A stretch of 64,000 nt of DNA from Dryococelus australis. Its lineage: Eukaryota > Arthropoda > Insecta > Phasmatodea > Phasmatidae. Below, in pieces: positions 22,959 through 34,437 of this stretch. The stretch is from contig CM057009.1 in NCBI GenBank assembly GCA_029891345.1, forward strand, positions 291,658,966 through 291,722,965. Reading direction: 5' to 3'. The notes under the pieces were generated by a model. The model saw only the letters and a list, made by a program, of their open reading frames with translations, did not search any database and was not told the origin of the DNA. A program made the translations under genes and the position numbers. The stretch's first letter is position 1; the number at the start of each line of letters is the position of its first letter.

Positions 22959-25150
22959 TATAAGTAATATGAATATGCAAAGAGTATAATTAATTTCATA
23001 CTATTTAATAAGTAAAAGTATTATGCTGATGTGTTACATCACAGGAAGGTCTCAACAGATGCGATAAGAGGTTAGCATCAATTTGATATCTGTCATTTCT
23101 GATCAGCCTCAAAAACAATTAAATGAGCAAGGTGAGAACAGAAAAGGGTAAAGCAATGATAATTTTCATTGGCTGACAAAGTGAACCCAGATCGCTGTGG
23201 TTCTCAGCAAGCTTTCTAGCCATCATAAGTGAAAATTGTTAAGATGAGAGTTGGCAATGACTGCAAAACTTGTTGTTATAACAGATTACCTTAATGGGTA
23301 ATGTTAATAGGTCGTTGCTGGGCGGAGGGGGGTTCAACTGCTGCATTTACGTACCAATGATCTCTAACTGTATTTAGGTACATATAACATAAGTAGGTTA
23401 ATTCCCCAAAATGTTAGGATTCCAAGAGTCAAGCTACGATTTCCCTTTGTGAAAAAATGTCCTTACTCCAAAATACTTTATTTAGGTCATATTTGCATTA
23501 CGGGACACAGATGTATGTTCACCACAGTGGTATCGGAACAAGGAAACTTAACTTGTAAACATTAAGACTGCCGCGACATTTGCAACTCAATATGGCATAT
23601 TTTTCGTGGTTGCCAAACTTTAATGTGAAATTTCAGTTTACGATGCAGTTAGATTTATTTTATGCACAATTTACTCCCATTCGTTTCCTAAAATTTATTA
23701 GTATTATCATTTAACAATTTTTATCCTAGTTATCATTTTAAAAAATAATGCTACATATAATTAATGCCACTCAAATACGTTACCGAAAAATTAACCTTCA
23801 TTCATCTGATTACACTTCCCTTCACCACTGTAGTCCTACATCCATTTCCGTAGTTGTATTGGTAACCAGCTGGTTACAAGAATTCGCAAAGATAGCGACA
23901 AACGCGAAAAGTGCATAAACTAGCCAAAGTTGGCAGACGTTGGACGGGAACAGTGAAATAGCGTTATTGCTGTTGCTCTGCCAGAAATGCAAACAGAATA
24001 TACTGACAAACTGAACTGTCTGCACGCACAGATATGTATTTTTCAGTATGTATTATCGATAAATTTATTTCAATGCTGGAAGGAAGGAGCCGACGCTATG
24101 AAAATATCTATACTAGTACATGGTGACCACTCAATTTCCATTTAAAAATTCTCTGACTTTTCCAGGTTTTCCAGACCAGATTTGTGTTTTTCCCTCACCG
24201 ATCACTTTAGCTTTATCTTTGCTTATGACAAAATTTATCATACAAATAATATATACAATTACTGTACAATGCAATGAGAATAGTGAAAGTGTTACTTTGG
24301 TGAAGCAGCAGCCACAATAATAATTGAATTTAAGTCGGTGACCTAATTTTCACTAACTAATACTATAATGGTGTTTGGTAAACAAACCCCCTCAAGCCAA
24401 AAACTCATATACACAATGTTAGGTTTAACAATGGCTATGGCGTAAAAGAGTTTGCGATACAGATTCATCCCAAATTAATTGTAAGCTTCAAACATTTTTA
24501 ATTGTAACATATCTAACGTATCACTGCATTTCTCGAGAAAACTACAAAAAATATGACATTTACTATCATTGTAATTTGTTCTCTAGAGTTTGGTTTCGTG
24601 AACCTAAGGATACAGCGTGAAAACATCTCGAAACACAGATTTGGCCATGATAATTTATTTTTACTCATCAACAATTCTAATATGACTGCTCCTTCATAGT
24701 AAAAAAATTGGCAGTGAACACGTGGAAATTTTTTTTTTATATCATGAACATTTACTGGATACATGCAGAGCTTATTTATATTTTCCAACATAACTGGTTC
24801 AAAAAAAAAAATAATGTTCAACTCCATATGAAAATACAAAGCTGGAGTTTAACAACTACACAAAGAAGTGTTCTATAGAGAAAGTAATAGTTTATTCACA
24901 TTCATATTAATGATAAATACTAAAATTAAGCGTAACAGCTGAAAATAATTGAAAACTTTTCACACACGTTTCTGTGTTGAAAAACAATTTCGATAATACT
25001 GTACAAGCCAACTTTGTCCTCTGAAGATGTATTTTTGAAACTATTTCTGAATCTGGAAACATGACATAACTGAAATAATGGTACACTCGATGCACCTTCA
25101 CGTATAGACCAATGTGCATGATAGTACGAAAGCACCAAATAATTTCATAT
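22959..25150. other. AT-rich interval, no feature supported
   Basis: A hydrophobic minus-strand ORF at 23822-24025 and other short ORFs have no motif or splice support. Nothing else recognised. Confidence 0.35.
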
Positions 25151-25333
25151 TTAGTCACATTCTCCTTCAACACGAACACGTGAAGAATAATATTCCGTTT
25201 TTGATAAAGGCTGGCCACTTTCAGTGGCGGAGTTAGTTACTGGCATGTCTGAACTGAACTTTGTCTCACTTTCTGCTTGTGAAGATGGCCCTACCACATC
25301 TTGAGGCTGCGGGACTCTAGCTGCAGCACTGGT
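25151..25333 (-). CDS. Candidate Ser/Thr-rich last exon, unknown gene
   Basis: A 60-codon open segment on the minus strand following a plausible acceptor (T run, then TAAAG at 25334-25338) and ending in TAA at 25151. It reads TSAAARVPQPQDVVGPSSQA, then SDMPVTNSATESGQPLSKTE, a composition typical of disordered protein tails rather than of random AT-rich DNA. It is GC-richer than its surroundings. It could be an alternative exon of the gene relic whose intron it lies in, or part of something else. No homology recognised. Speculative. Confidence 0.25.
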   Translation of the reverse strand, partial: TSAAARVPQPQDVVGPSSQAESETKFSSDMPVTNSATESGQPLSKTEYYSSRVRVEGECD

Positions 25334-26639
25334 CTTTAAAAAAATGCCCTTAAACTAACTGATTTTGCACTATTACTCATACCTTCTGTGTGTTCTTTCT
25401 CCACCATGTGGCTACAGATTGCCCTTTTGCCCATGTTACTAAGCGAAAAAGATGTTCTGCAAGCGACACAATATGCAGAATAATCATAATTTGCCCGGCG
25501 CTACCGCACAGAGAAATAGCTGTCCACCAACCACCGTTCATTGAACACAGTTTTCATACTTTTCGAACAAGAAATTATTTGCACATAATTTCCACTTCTA
25601 AGAAGTTAATAATGTAGACTGCCACAAACCATGTTCTTCCAGCTGGTTTGGACCACCTTCCTTTGTTAGATTGCTAATATTGACAGAAATAAGTCTGCAG
25701 CTGAAGGGTTGAAATTCTTGAACACGTGTCACCAAAAAACTGAGCGGTAAAAAGAGTGTTAATAAGTGGGGAGAAAAATGTTATCACTGTACGCAAGCAG
25801 ATATCGCAGTAACATGACCTTTTGAAATTAGTATTATCATCTTGTTTCACAAAAGTTTTTATAATATGCACAAACGTAAAAAACCGCAAATATCAGCTAA
25901 AAAAAACATCCAATAGGCATATCGTCCACCTTTTTAGGGAGCATACACTTAGCAAGTCGATACAAACATACAGCGTCGTTAAGTCAAACATATGAACTTC
26001 ACATAATAATTATATAACTATTCTGCTTATAGGTACTTCAATATAAATTTTCCGGCCAAAATAACCAACAAAACCTTAATGCACTAATACTTGCATATCG
26101 TAATAATTTCCAACAAGCGACTGGTGTGTACAGATCAAAGTTGCCAACACAGCACAAAGAAATCTCATTTCGCTACGGCTCTGGCTAAACTGAGACACTT
26201 TCCACTATGGAATCACAGAAAATATGCGTGCTGGTTAGCATTACTACGTCGCTCTCATTGCACAATAAATTGTTTTTCAAGTAAAATAAACATTATGTTA
26301 AATAACCTTTGTAAAAACAAAGAACGTCGCATTTAAAAAAAAATTGTTTTAACTTATGCAAACAGATTAGACAAAGAATGCGCCTTACAAAACTGCAATC
26401 GACAGATCGATGATTCAATGGGTGTATCTATATAAATCAACTGTCATATTGATAAATGCTCTGAAGAATATTCTTAACTGCACAGCCGAGCCAACATCAT
26501 AAAAAATAATAATTTTATCATTACGAATTATGGAAAAGTTATTAGGCCTACTTGTAAGCAAAAGTAAAAAAAATTATAATGCATACACAAAATTAAACCA
26601 CTAATACTACCTCACAAATTCCCTCTATTATTGCGAAAT

Positions 26640-26766
26640 TCCCCGACCTTTCCCGAAGCATGGCCACCATGTAGTATCGAAAGTGGCATGTATACTAATT
26701 TCAATACCGGCATTGCAAGAATAGTATGGATACCGGTATCATATCAGTAGTATTGCAACGTCCCTA
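26640..26766. mobile_element. hAT-like element end
   Basis: Read inward from the right it begins TAGGGACGTTGCAATACTAC and continues with TGATATGATACCGGTATCC, sharing TACTGATATGATAC-type motifs with the left end of the hAT-like element at 17260. A matching left end was not found. Confidence 0.35.
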
Positions 26767-28210
26767 TATACAGTATGCCACCTGCCTTATACTTGACGCG
26801 TTCGCTTAATGTAAGCAGTATGCATGCTACTGTTTTTCTGTCATAGCATATGTGCCCACAAACAGGCTCTCGTTGTATATTAATTAACCATATATTTAGT
26901 AAGTAAATTGACAGGGTTTGGAAATACTATCGTTACAGCCAAATGCTAATCTGATAATAATGCATTGAAATTTTATATAAACAACTGCAATACGTTTCCG
27001 TGAGTGTCCTCTCGAAAGGAAATTATTTTTACATTGGAAAAAGATGTTTTTTCTTTTTGTGCAAAGTGCTCGCTTTAGAAATTGAGATTCGTCCCCCCCC
27101 CCCTCTCCAAGAAATAGAAAAATTCTGTTTACTTAACTGCTGCAACATAGTGGAAAAGAGATAAGAGTTGTAAAGATGACGCTACTAACTATAATCAATT
27201 AGGATGCTATTTTGTTTGTGAATTATGAGTTATCTACAAAGAACTGGTACCTACAGATGATACCACTAGTTAATCTGTAAGTTTCCCAGTGCCTAAATGT
27301 GTATGACGTTAGCTGGTATTTTCACATTCTACAACAATAATAATAATAAAATAACAATATATTATCAAGATAATTTTGTAAGAGTATTGGATCCCTGGAT
27401 GTGCACGAATGTTTTTGCAAGGTTAGCAAAGAAAAATGGAGAAATTAAAAAAAAACTGCAACAAACACTGCAAAAATTATGCAGTGAGCTTGAAAAAGTT
27501 CTTATTCTTGCCCCCTGTTTTCAAAAAAATCCTCCCTACTCCCCCAAATTAGTGACTATTTAGACTACTATCCTGTGTAGAATACACGTACTACTCTTGA
27601 CGAGTAAATTATTTTGTACTGATATACAGAGTAACCTCGTAATTACGAGACTTGGTGACAGTACAAAAATCCTTGTATCTACGAGTACTCGTAGTAAACA
27701 AATGCATTAAAATGAAATTTGAAAGGCTAAAAACGGCATGAGTTACCACGAGGGCGGGAGTTGTATAACGATAACGATTTAACTTGGTTGATATCTCTGC
27801 TAATAATAAGTACACTACGCAAGTAGGATGACAGGTCTGTGTTTATTACAAGGGATGTGATACGTAATTGTTTATTGAGTTATTTGTGAGCTTTGAATTC
27901 CACAATTTTCACACGTTAACACAAAACATGACAAAAAAAAATGGCCGGCCGCAATGAATGAGTAAACAGCACAATCCCTCGCCCATCGCTTGGGATTGGC
28001 CGAAATGAATACCACCTAATCAGTAACGCTTCTTGTGATTGGCCCAACGAATGAGGCAACACTGTTGTGAAAAAACTGCACCCAGAATTTTTTTATACGT
28101 GAAATGTTTGTGGCTGTGTTCCAACTCGCAGTTCTAGTTAACTAAATGGCCACGTGGCCTGTTCTAGTATACGAAAATGACGACTTATCTATATTTGTTA
28201 TTTAGTGTTT

Positions 28211-28416
28211 ATGCTTTAGCACGTCATCTTTAATTATGTCCTTATTTTTGAGGACGGCGACGAGCGTTGAACTGCTGAATCCGAAGCGCCTGCCGACATC
28301 AGTTTTACTGACACTCCCTTATTCACATGCCTTCACAATTTCGAATTTTGTGGCAACATCAATATCTTTACGTTTACCAGCACCGGCGTCACTGGAACTC
28401 GCCACTTGAACAATCA
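28211..28416 (-). pseudogene. Tigger transposase N-terminal (CENP-B-like HTH) fragment
   Basis: From ATG at 28416 the minus strand reads MIVQVASSSDAGAGKRKDID, VATKFEIVKACE, one stop, GSVSKTDVGRRFGFSSSTLV and AVLKNKDIIKDDVL. The K-FEI-x-CE-G-S-x-VGRRFG-S-STL-x-x-LKNKD pattern is the psq/CENP-B N-terminal helix-turn-helix that binds DNA in Tigger transposases. The reading frame ends soon after, and the DDE domain is absent through internal deletion. Inactive. Confidence 0.75.
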
Positions 28417-28603
28417 TATTTTGCAAAATACATGTTGGATCAACAAACAACTGCGATGCATTGAGGCAGCACTATTATGTATGCCAAAATGTGCTGTACA
28501 AGTATTAAAACCGACTGAAGTTCGACATTGACGCGACTTGGAAAATGACCACAATACGAAAACAACAGGGGTGCACAACCACGATGACAACTAAACTTCG
28601 TAC

Positions 28604-29219
28604 GCGAGCGATGCCGGATACAGACTGAGCAGGGGTGGTGAGATGGTACCTAGGTCAAGACGAGGATGTCGGCAGGAGAAGCGAGCGATGCCGGATACAG
28701 ACTGAGCAGGGGTGGTAAGATGGTACCTAGGTCAAGACGAGGATGCCGGCAGGAGAAGCGAGCGATGCCGGATACAGACTGAGCAGGGGTGGTGAGATGG
28801 TACCTAGGTCAAGACGAGGATGTCGGCAGGAGAATCGAGCGATGCCGGATACAGACTGAGCAGGGGTGGTGAGATGGTACCTAGGTCAAGACGAGGATGT
28901 CGGCAGGAGAATCGAGCGATGCCGGATACAGACTGAGCAGGGGTGGTGAGATGGTACCTAGGTCAAGACGAGGATGTCGGCAGGAGAATCGAGCGATGCC
29001 GGATACAGACTGAGCAGGGGTGGTGAGATGGTACCTAGGTCAAGACGAGGATGTCGGCAGGAGAAGCGAGCGATGCCGGATACAGACTGAGCAGGGGTGG
29101 TGAGATGGTACCTAGGTCAAGACGAGGATGTCGGCAGGAGAAGCGAGCGATGCCGGATACAGACTGAGCAGGGGTGGTGAGATGGTACCTAGGTCAAGAC
29201 GAGGATTTCGGCAGGAGAA
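28604..29219. repeat. 77-bp minisatellite, eight units
   Basis: Units begin at 28604, 28681, 28758, 28835, 28912, 28989, 29066 and 29143, with an invariant 77-bp spacing. Each contains GCGATGCCGGATACAGACTG and GGTACCTAGGTCAAGACGAG. Units differ at only a few positions (for example AAGCGAG against AATCGAG), so the array is much younger or better homogenised than the rest of the window. Confidence 0.97.
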
Positions 29220-29464
29220 GCGAGCTAATGGCAGGGTTGCAAGATGCAGCGGCCATTCCCCACCATTGCCACATCATCTGTTCCCGACAGTGCACCAGAT
29301 CGCGCGCTAATAGAATGTGTCAATCATGGTACAGTAATTACGGCAATTACAACACGCATCTACATTTAGTATATTTACAGTAATTTTAAATCTTTCTAAG
29401 TCAAATCACTCGTATCTAAGAATCTGCACATGAAAATGCCACTCGTAAATACACTTTTACTGTA

Positions 29465-30893
29465 GATAGCATATACAACTGACAGTGCATTACAAAACGC
29501 TCTCAACTATGAAGGCTTCGTTAAGGCCCATATTCGTACTTGCGCGGTTACGGTGTAATATTACCAGATTTCTTTTTTAGTAATTTGAATTCGCTTTGTT
29601 TATTACTAATCTAGTCACTACAAAATGTCGAAATCCATTACTACTTCACATTCTGTAGTTTCTGAAATAAACACCATTTTTTAAATCAGGAAACTAATTC
29701 CATTATTTGGTGGTGTAGAGCAGCAAAATGAGAAAAATGTACAAATACAAAATGTTTGCACCCAGGCTACACATTTGTGTTATAGCAAACTGACACATTA
29801 CATCGCTCAAGCTTGCTAAATCCGTCCAAATTTAAGGAGACATCAATTTTGTTGTTGAACCAGCACCAAAACCAGTGTAAACAATATGGTTACATATCCT
29901 GATTTTATTATCAAAAAACTTTTTAAAAAATTATACGTGATTTCCACTATGCGATTCACACTAACACTGCATTTCTGGCTAACTGGAATTAAATATAAAT
30001 GTGACACTATATCACATGTTAAGAAAATTGTATTGTCTCTTAAGTACTTTTCTCTAGGCAAGTACAAAATAACATTGATATATTTTTGTTGCCAACTTCC
30101 TGTTTTAATTAACGCACCCAAGCTGTTCGCAAGCGTTTGCAAATCGACAACAGTTCATGACATATTATGTGTGTGTATTTGGTATCCACCATTGCTTTGT
30201 ACACATAATTTTGTTACAGTTCTCAAAATTATCAAATGAGAACTTGCAAACTTAATATGCAAACTGTTTGCAGTGTGCTGGAGAATATCACTGCAAGCCC
30301 CCAAACCACTTTGTAGAATGTGCTATGAATTAACTGTGAAAACATGCACACTTGATTTTCGAGTGTAACTCTGCTCATTTTTATGACTACTTTAATTAAG
30401 TGCTGTAGTAATATTCGGTGGGTGTGAAAGCAAGCATAAAAATAATTATTATTGTAGAGTGACCTAACAGGTCATTTCAAGGCACAGAAATAGTATGTAT
30501 ATTTTATGTGAATGAAGTTAAACCACTGTCAAAATAGCTCTGTATGAAGAAGAGAGTAGACAACTCTGATTCCTACGACCCATCATGTTTTCTGATATGT
30601 GTCATTGCTTCGAGTCACCTCTTCCAGTTGCAGAATCGAGAGTTCACTGTACTTAAACAACTTTGGAAGTTAAACAAATACAATTAACAAATTGAAAGAA
30701 CACATTACAAATGGCACCTGAAGTATCTGGACAGTGACAAGAATGATACTAACGAATATATCGTTGTTGTCATTCCAGACTTCATAATTTCAGGATGTAT
30801 AAAAATTGAGTCGTATATAATAATGCAATAATTACTACTTGCAATATTAAAATGAAAAAAAAAGAAGCCTATTTAAACAAATTCAGAGCTCAC
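29465..30893. other. Intron-like AT-rich sequence
   Basis: No exon, repeat family or element could be supported. The overlapping ORFs at 29843-30239 on both strands lack motifs. Confidence 0.35.
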
Positions 30894-30969
30894 CTTCTTG
30901 TTTTATTTTCGCCTTTTAGAATTGAAGGAGGCATCAAGTCGCACAGCACTATAACTGCCTTCAGATTGT
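30894..30969 (-). CDS. Internal exon of the gene relic
   Basis: 76 bp between a good acceptor (GTTGTTTCAG, minus strand) and a donor, AGAAG|GTGAGC. After the G carried over from the exon at 31050 it reads DNLKAVIVLCDLMPPSILKG then ENKTRR. The leucine-rich L-x-L-LPP-x-K-G-x-K-R pattern corresponds, from memory, to the segment preceding the C-terminal domain in the same uncharacterised family. No stop, and phases match the neighbouring exon exactly. Confidence 0.6.
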
Positions 30970-31049
30970 CTGAAACAACCACATATTTTAAAAATAGAAA
31001 TTCAGTAAAATCCCAACTAAAGGACTTTCGTTATACTGAAGTGCCTTAC

Positions 31050-31137
31050 CATCATGGATACTGGCATCAGCTAGCTTTCTGACTATATCTGGTCGTTCCT
31101 TTTCAAACATTTTCAACAGACGTGGGACAAAAATGCC
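31050..31137 (-). CDS. Internal exon of the gene relic
   Basis: 88 bp with acceptor TTTCGCGGTTTAG and donor GATG|GTAAGG on the minus strand, reading GIFVPRLLKMFEKERPDIVR then KLADASIHD, ending in phase 1. The leftover G joins AC of the next exon to give Asp, so the two exons splice into one frame. Compatible with the helical region ahead of the LLPP segment in the family. No damage seen. Confidence 0.6.
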
Positions 31138-32772
31138 CTAAACCGCGAAAGAAATTTTAGCGCAGCAGCCTCGCGCAGCTGGCGAAACTCCAGTTCAGTC
31201 TATTAAAAAAGAGGACCAAACACATTTTTGAGATTAATTTTCATAACAAGCGAGCTCTTTGGAAAATAATACATCTGTTCAAATACATATAAACTGATTT
31301 AGCTTAACTTCTAGTTTCAGCAAGAATTGTGCCAAATGTCACTAACAGTAGATTTTACTCAGTTAATATTTATGGGATAAGTAAACATGTGATTTATCGT
31401 ACATAGGTTTTTTAATGCTATATTCTCTTATGGATGAAAGGAAAATTCTGAAGCGTGGGATGAACCTGCACGTTTTTTGTGAAATAGTTGTCTGCGCGAA
31501 TACGCATACTTCTTTAAATAATAGTTCTGCAAAACATCTTTCTGTCAAAAAAGATGAGCGACCAGGCATTAGGTGTGCATGTTAGTGTCGCCTGTATCGC
31601 TCTCTCGCTTCTTAACCTTGGACGCACGGCCCATCTCACTCTTAAGAAGAAAATGTATAGTCCATCCGCAGTTTCTTCGGATGTTTTGAAACAAACCTTT
31701 GAAAACTCACCCTAGGAGTGTTTTTTTTTAATAACTTCTATACCACAAGTATATAACACTAATTAACTTAAAAATTAAACATTTTTTAATAAATGACACT
31801 CTACCATAGTATCGTCTATAACTTGTAATATTTATTACGTATTCAATAAGAATTAAAACAGTGAGAGCAACTATATTTTGGCAACGGCTAGTAAGATATA
31901 GTTCACACTTAAAATATTGATTGAACCAGGTTTGTTGGTATACTATTTGTGAATTAGACATTGCCTATTGAAAGATTAAAACATTTAGGAAGCAGCCCCC
32001 TTGGAAAGATATTTCATTGTTACAGTTTAAAACAACAGCACAAAATATTGTGCATAGACCCTAGTGACATGGTGTTTGTTTTTTCGACCGAGGAAGTAAC
32101 TGTCGGTTGAGTGGAGCTTCTCGCTCTTTTTCTCTGTCTTTCTCTCCTTCGGGAAGTTTCTTATCGCTAGTAGTAGCAGAAAAATTATACTTTTTTTTTT
32201 TTTTTTTCAAATTTAGCATAATCAATACTTATTACAGCAAAATGGTGATGTTTGAATTTGTAATTTACAACTGGAAAGAGATTTTAATGTTTGAATAATT
32301 ATTTTAATATTTTTAGATGTGATGGTGGGAGGGATACAAATCTGATGTTGGCAAACGTGGCAAGTGGCAAGTAATGATGATGTGATATGTCTGTGTTTCC
32401 ACTGCAGGAATAAAATACTGTAATGTGTGTTGTGATCGCTGCATGCGAAAGGGTGCCACGCCCTTATTCTATGGTGGCTGCATTGTAGCTGTTAAGCTGA
32501 CCCAGTGTGTATGTGATTGCAAATATTGGATGCCCGAAATTCACAAGTTTGGACCGTGAACTGTTTGTATGATAAAGTTTATTTCGTCACGTCTATCTAT
32601 CACAACGATGTACCTTTGCCCTAGGTGTCTCAAACACAATTGTTTAACGTGCTTACGTTTCTGTGATTTTGAATGGTGGTCACAATCCCAACAAAATACT
32701 AGGCCCAGCCAGATAAATTAAAAAATATAATCAAATAAACGCAAAACACAATAAGTAGCAATACAAAGAAAC
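31138..32772. other. Intron-like sequence; at least one expected exon not found
   Basis: Relatives remembered for this family have more sequence between the segments encoded at 33.1 and 31.1 kb (a conserved W-containing region). No exon for it could be identified here, so it is deleted, decayed or missed. Confidence 0.3.
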
Positions 32773-33072
32773 ATGAACGAATTAAAAGTTACAGTAGGCC
32801 TATTATTTGTGTGTATGTTCACCACTAACATGTATGGATGGGTTGATGATAAATATGAACATACCGAAATAATGGAAATCATGTATGACTGAAGATACCA
32901 TATGATTAAAAAAATACAGGAAATGATGCAAACGAAAGAATAAATTATATACTGGTACAGAATACCAGAGAATTATGGTGGAGGGGAAGATAATGAAAAC
33001 ACATTGCTCAGCTTACCTGATTTGAGAGCACTGAATGACTATGATATGATCATGCAGCAAATATACAAATGA
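32773..33072 (+). pseudogene. Possible relic of a small secreted protein
   Basis: From ATG 32773 to TGA 33070-33072 (99 codons) the plus strand reads MNELKVTVGLLFVCMFTTNM then YGWVDDKYEHTEI, a convincing signal peptide with a short mature region, and later IPENYGGGEDNENTLLSLPD, LRALNDYDMIMQQIYK. Two in-frame stops (TGA 32890, TAA 32941) break it. It is fewer stops than AT-rich random DNA would give over 300 bp, but chance is possible. It lies antisense to the gene relic, next to its exon at 33098. No family recognised. Confidence 0.25.
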
Positions 33073-33097
33073 GGCCGTAAAACATTAGTCAAAATAC

Positions 33098-33262
33098 CTC
33101 TTCTTCCATATATTCAGAACTGAGAAGTTCTTCACTAAGATGAGATTCAGAAGCACCTTCAAATTTTGACGAGCCGGTGTTTCTGTACTTCCTTTTACTT
33201 GGAAACAACTACCTCCGCATTGTCCATAATCTGTATTCAATGAATCCAGTTCTTGTTTCTTG
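33098..33262 (-). pseudogene. Exon relic: TGFIEYRLWTMRR segment of the gene relic
   Basis: Minus strand reads TRTGFIEYRLWTMRR, a stop, LFPSKRKYRNTGSSKFEGAS and ESHLSEELLSSEYMEEE, then a donor-like GAG|GTATTT. The GFIEYRL-x-x-MRR motif matches the SGYLxxRLKxxxR segment that follows the GYEHYYD block in relatives, and a Ser/Glu-rich linker follows in both. One in-frame stop. The acceptor side is not clear. Confidence 0.55.
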
Positions 33263-33351
33263 GTTGTAAAAATGCAGTTGAAAAAAAGTTAACAATTGTA
33301 GGTGAATAGGAACAAAGATAAGGTGTAATATGAATAACAAACTAACTTAAC

Positions 33352-33447
33352 TAGCCCTCTCCTGTAGCATCACCGACATCTTTCAAAATTGGAAACTCTC
33401 TGACTCATTGGATTGCCAGTTCTTTCTTGGCCTCATCTGGTGGATAG
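33352..33447 (-). pseudogene. Exon relic: YPPDEAKKELA segment of the gene relic
   Basis: Acceptor CCTGTTATAG, then (after a split codon) HYPPDEAKKELAIQ, a stop, VREFPILKDVGDATGEG and the first two bases of a likely Tyr codon. Relatives have YPS-x-x-EK-x-x-A-x-x-I-x-x-FP-x-L-KD-x-x-x-x-GY at this point. The split codon joins cleanly to the exon at 33535. The donor (TA|GTTAAG) is weak. Confidence 0.55.
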
Positions 33448-33534
33448 CTATAACAGGAAAACAGCAAGTTCAAATGCCTGCAAAATATACAACTTGAAAA
33501 CATAATATTCTTCACTACACTTACTGAGAACCAT

Positions 33535-33679
33535 ATTGTTTCAGGAGCTCCGAAACAAGTATACGTATCACAGTACGCCTCTGTGTAAATGGAAAATACT
33601 CTGCACCCTTTTCTGCATTACTAATTAAAACTTTCCCTTGAGGATGATGGGACAGTGTTTCCCGTACAGTGGAATAATT
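33535..33679 (-). CDS. Internal exon of the gene relic
   Basis: Acceptor TTTTTTTCCAG and donor TCTCA|GTAAGTG on the minus strand. Reads NYSTVRETLSHHPQGKVLIS, NAEKGAEYFPFTQRRTVIRI, LVSELLKQYGS, ending with two bases of a codon that the next exon completes to His. The RR-x-x-x-x-LV-E-LL pattern followed by YP is the family's conserved block before the FP-L-KD motif. Open throughout, but flanked by damaged exons. Confidence 0.6.
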
Positions 33680-33951
33680 CTGGAAAAAAATATATACAAA
33701 TACTATAAACAAACAAATAAATATATACTTTTTCAAATATCAAAAAAACCACAACAAAAACAAAAACAGAACCAACTAGTATGGAAGAGTTTATAAACGT
33801 CATTATACCAGCTAAATTACACTATTATTCACTTGCTTAACATTTTATTGTGGGGATGCTGCAATACAGCACAAAGGCCTGAAATTACTCATTACAATAT
33901 TCCAATCCAAAATTATACTTTAACCTACTGAATAAGCCACTGCATTCTTAC

Positions 33952-34092
33952 AGATGTAGATGAGTGTCCGCGTGAAGGAACTGTGCAGACTGTAGAAGTT
34001 TTGCTTGGAGGTGAAAGGAATTCATGACTGTAACTTGGGTCTGGCTCAGAAAGTATTTCAATATCCTCACTTTCCTGCTGCAAAGTATTAAC
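33952..34092 (-). CDS. Internal exon of the gene relic, linker region
   Basis: Acceptor TTTTTTTAG and donor ACATCT|GTAAGA. Reads VNTLQQESEDIEILSEPDPS, YSHEFLSPPSKTSTVCTVPS, RGHSSTS in phase 0 at both ends. Ser/Pro/Thr-rich linker between the SAM-like segment and the RR-x-LV block, with no stop. Splice phases fit both neighbours. Confidence 0.55.
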
Positions 34093-34178
34093 CTAAAAAA
34101 ATTAAGAAAATGAGCACTAACCAATAAAATAAGGTAAACATACAAAAAATTTAATTACACTGCAATACTACTACTTAC

Positions 34179-34297
34179 CTGCGTTCTCGTTTCTCTTATG
34201 TTTTTTGTAAGCAGTTTTGCTGGCCCTAATTTTTAATGCATTTCCTTAATGTCACTTTCGTCAAGTTCCATAAACGCAGAGCCACATATCGCTTGTT
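34179..34297 (-). pseudogene. Exon relic: SAM-domain-like segment of the gene relic
   Basis: Acceptor GACTGTTCCAG and donor ACGCAG|GTAAGT. Reads QAICGSAFMELDESDIKEMH, one stop, KLGPAKLLTKNIRETRTQ. The I-x-GSAFM-L-ESDIKEM-x-x-KLGP-x-KLL-x-x-I pattern is the second half of a sterile alpha motif (SAM) domain, a protein-protein interaction module. Ends in phase 0, joining to the exon at 34092. The first half of the SAM domain was not found. Confidence 0.6.
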
Positions 34298-34437
34298 CTG
34301 GAACAGTCAAATTTGGCAGCATGTATTACAGCTTGCATTTGCAGTATTTATTCACTTGACGTAATAATTAAATTTATACCAGTTCCTTTTATTACTGAAA
34401 ATGAATTTTGAAAATACTGATATAACAGAAATAATTG

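Larger units (their letters stand above)
27627..29462 (-). mobile_element. Tigger/pogo-like DNA transposon with internal minisatellite
   Basis: 1.84-kb element flanked by TA (27625-27626, 29463-29464). Ends CAGAGTAACCTCGTAATTAC and, inverted from the right, CAGTAAAAGTGTATTTACG; both continue into CGAG-containing subterminal repeats. CAGT-type ends with ACCTC, TA targets and a CENP-B-like domain inside (28211-28416) identify the pogo/Tigger group. The catalytic domain is missing. It sits in an intron-like interval of the minus-strand gene relic. Eight 77-bp repeats occupy a third of its length. Confidence 0.8.

Noticed and set aside
23822-24025. 67-codon minus-strand hydrophobic ORF
   Set aside because: No motif, no splice context, and hydrophobic character is expected in AT-rich DNA.
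28604-29219. Possible CRISPR-like array
   Set aside because: Units are fully tandem without variable spacers, inside a Tigger element of an animal genome; it is a minisatellite.
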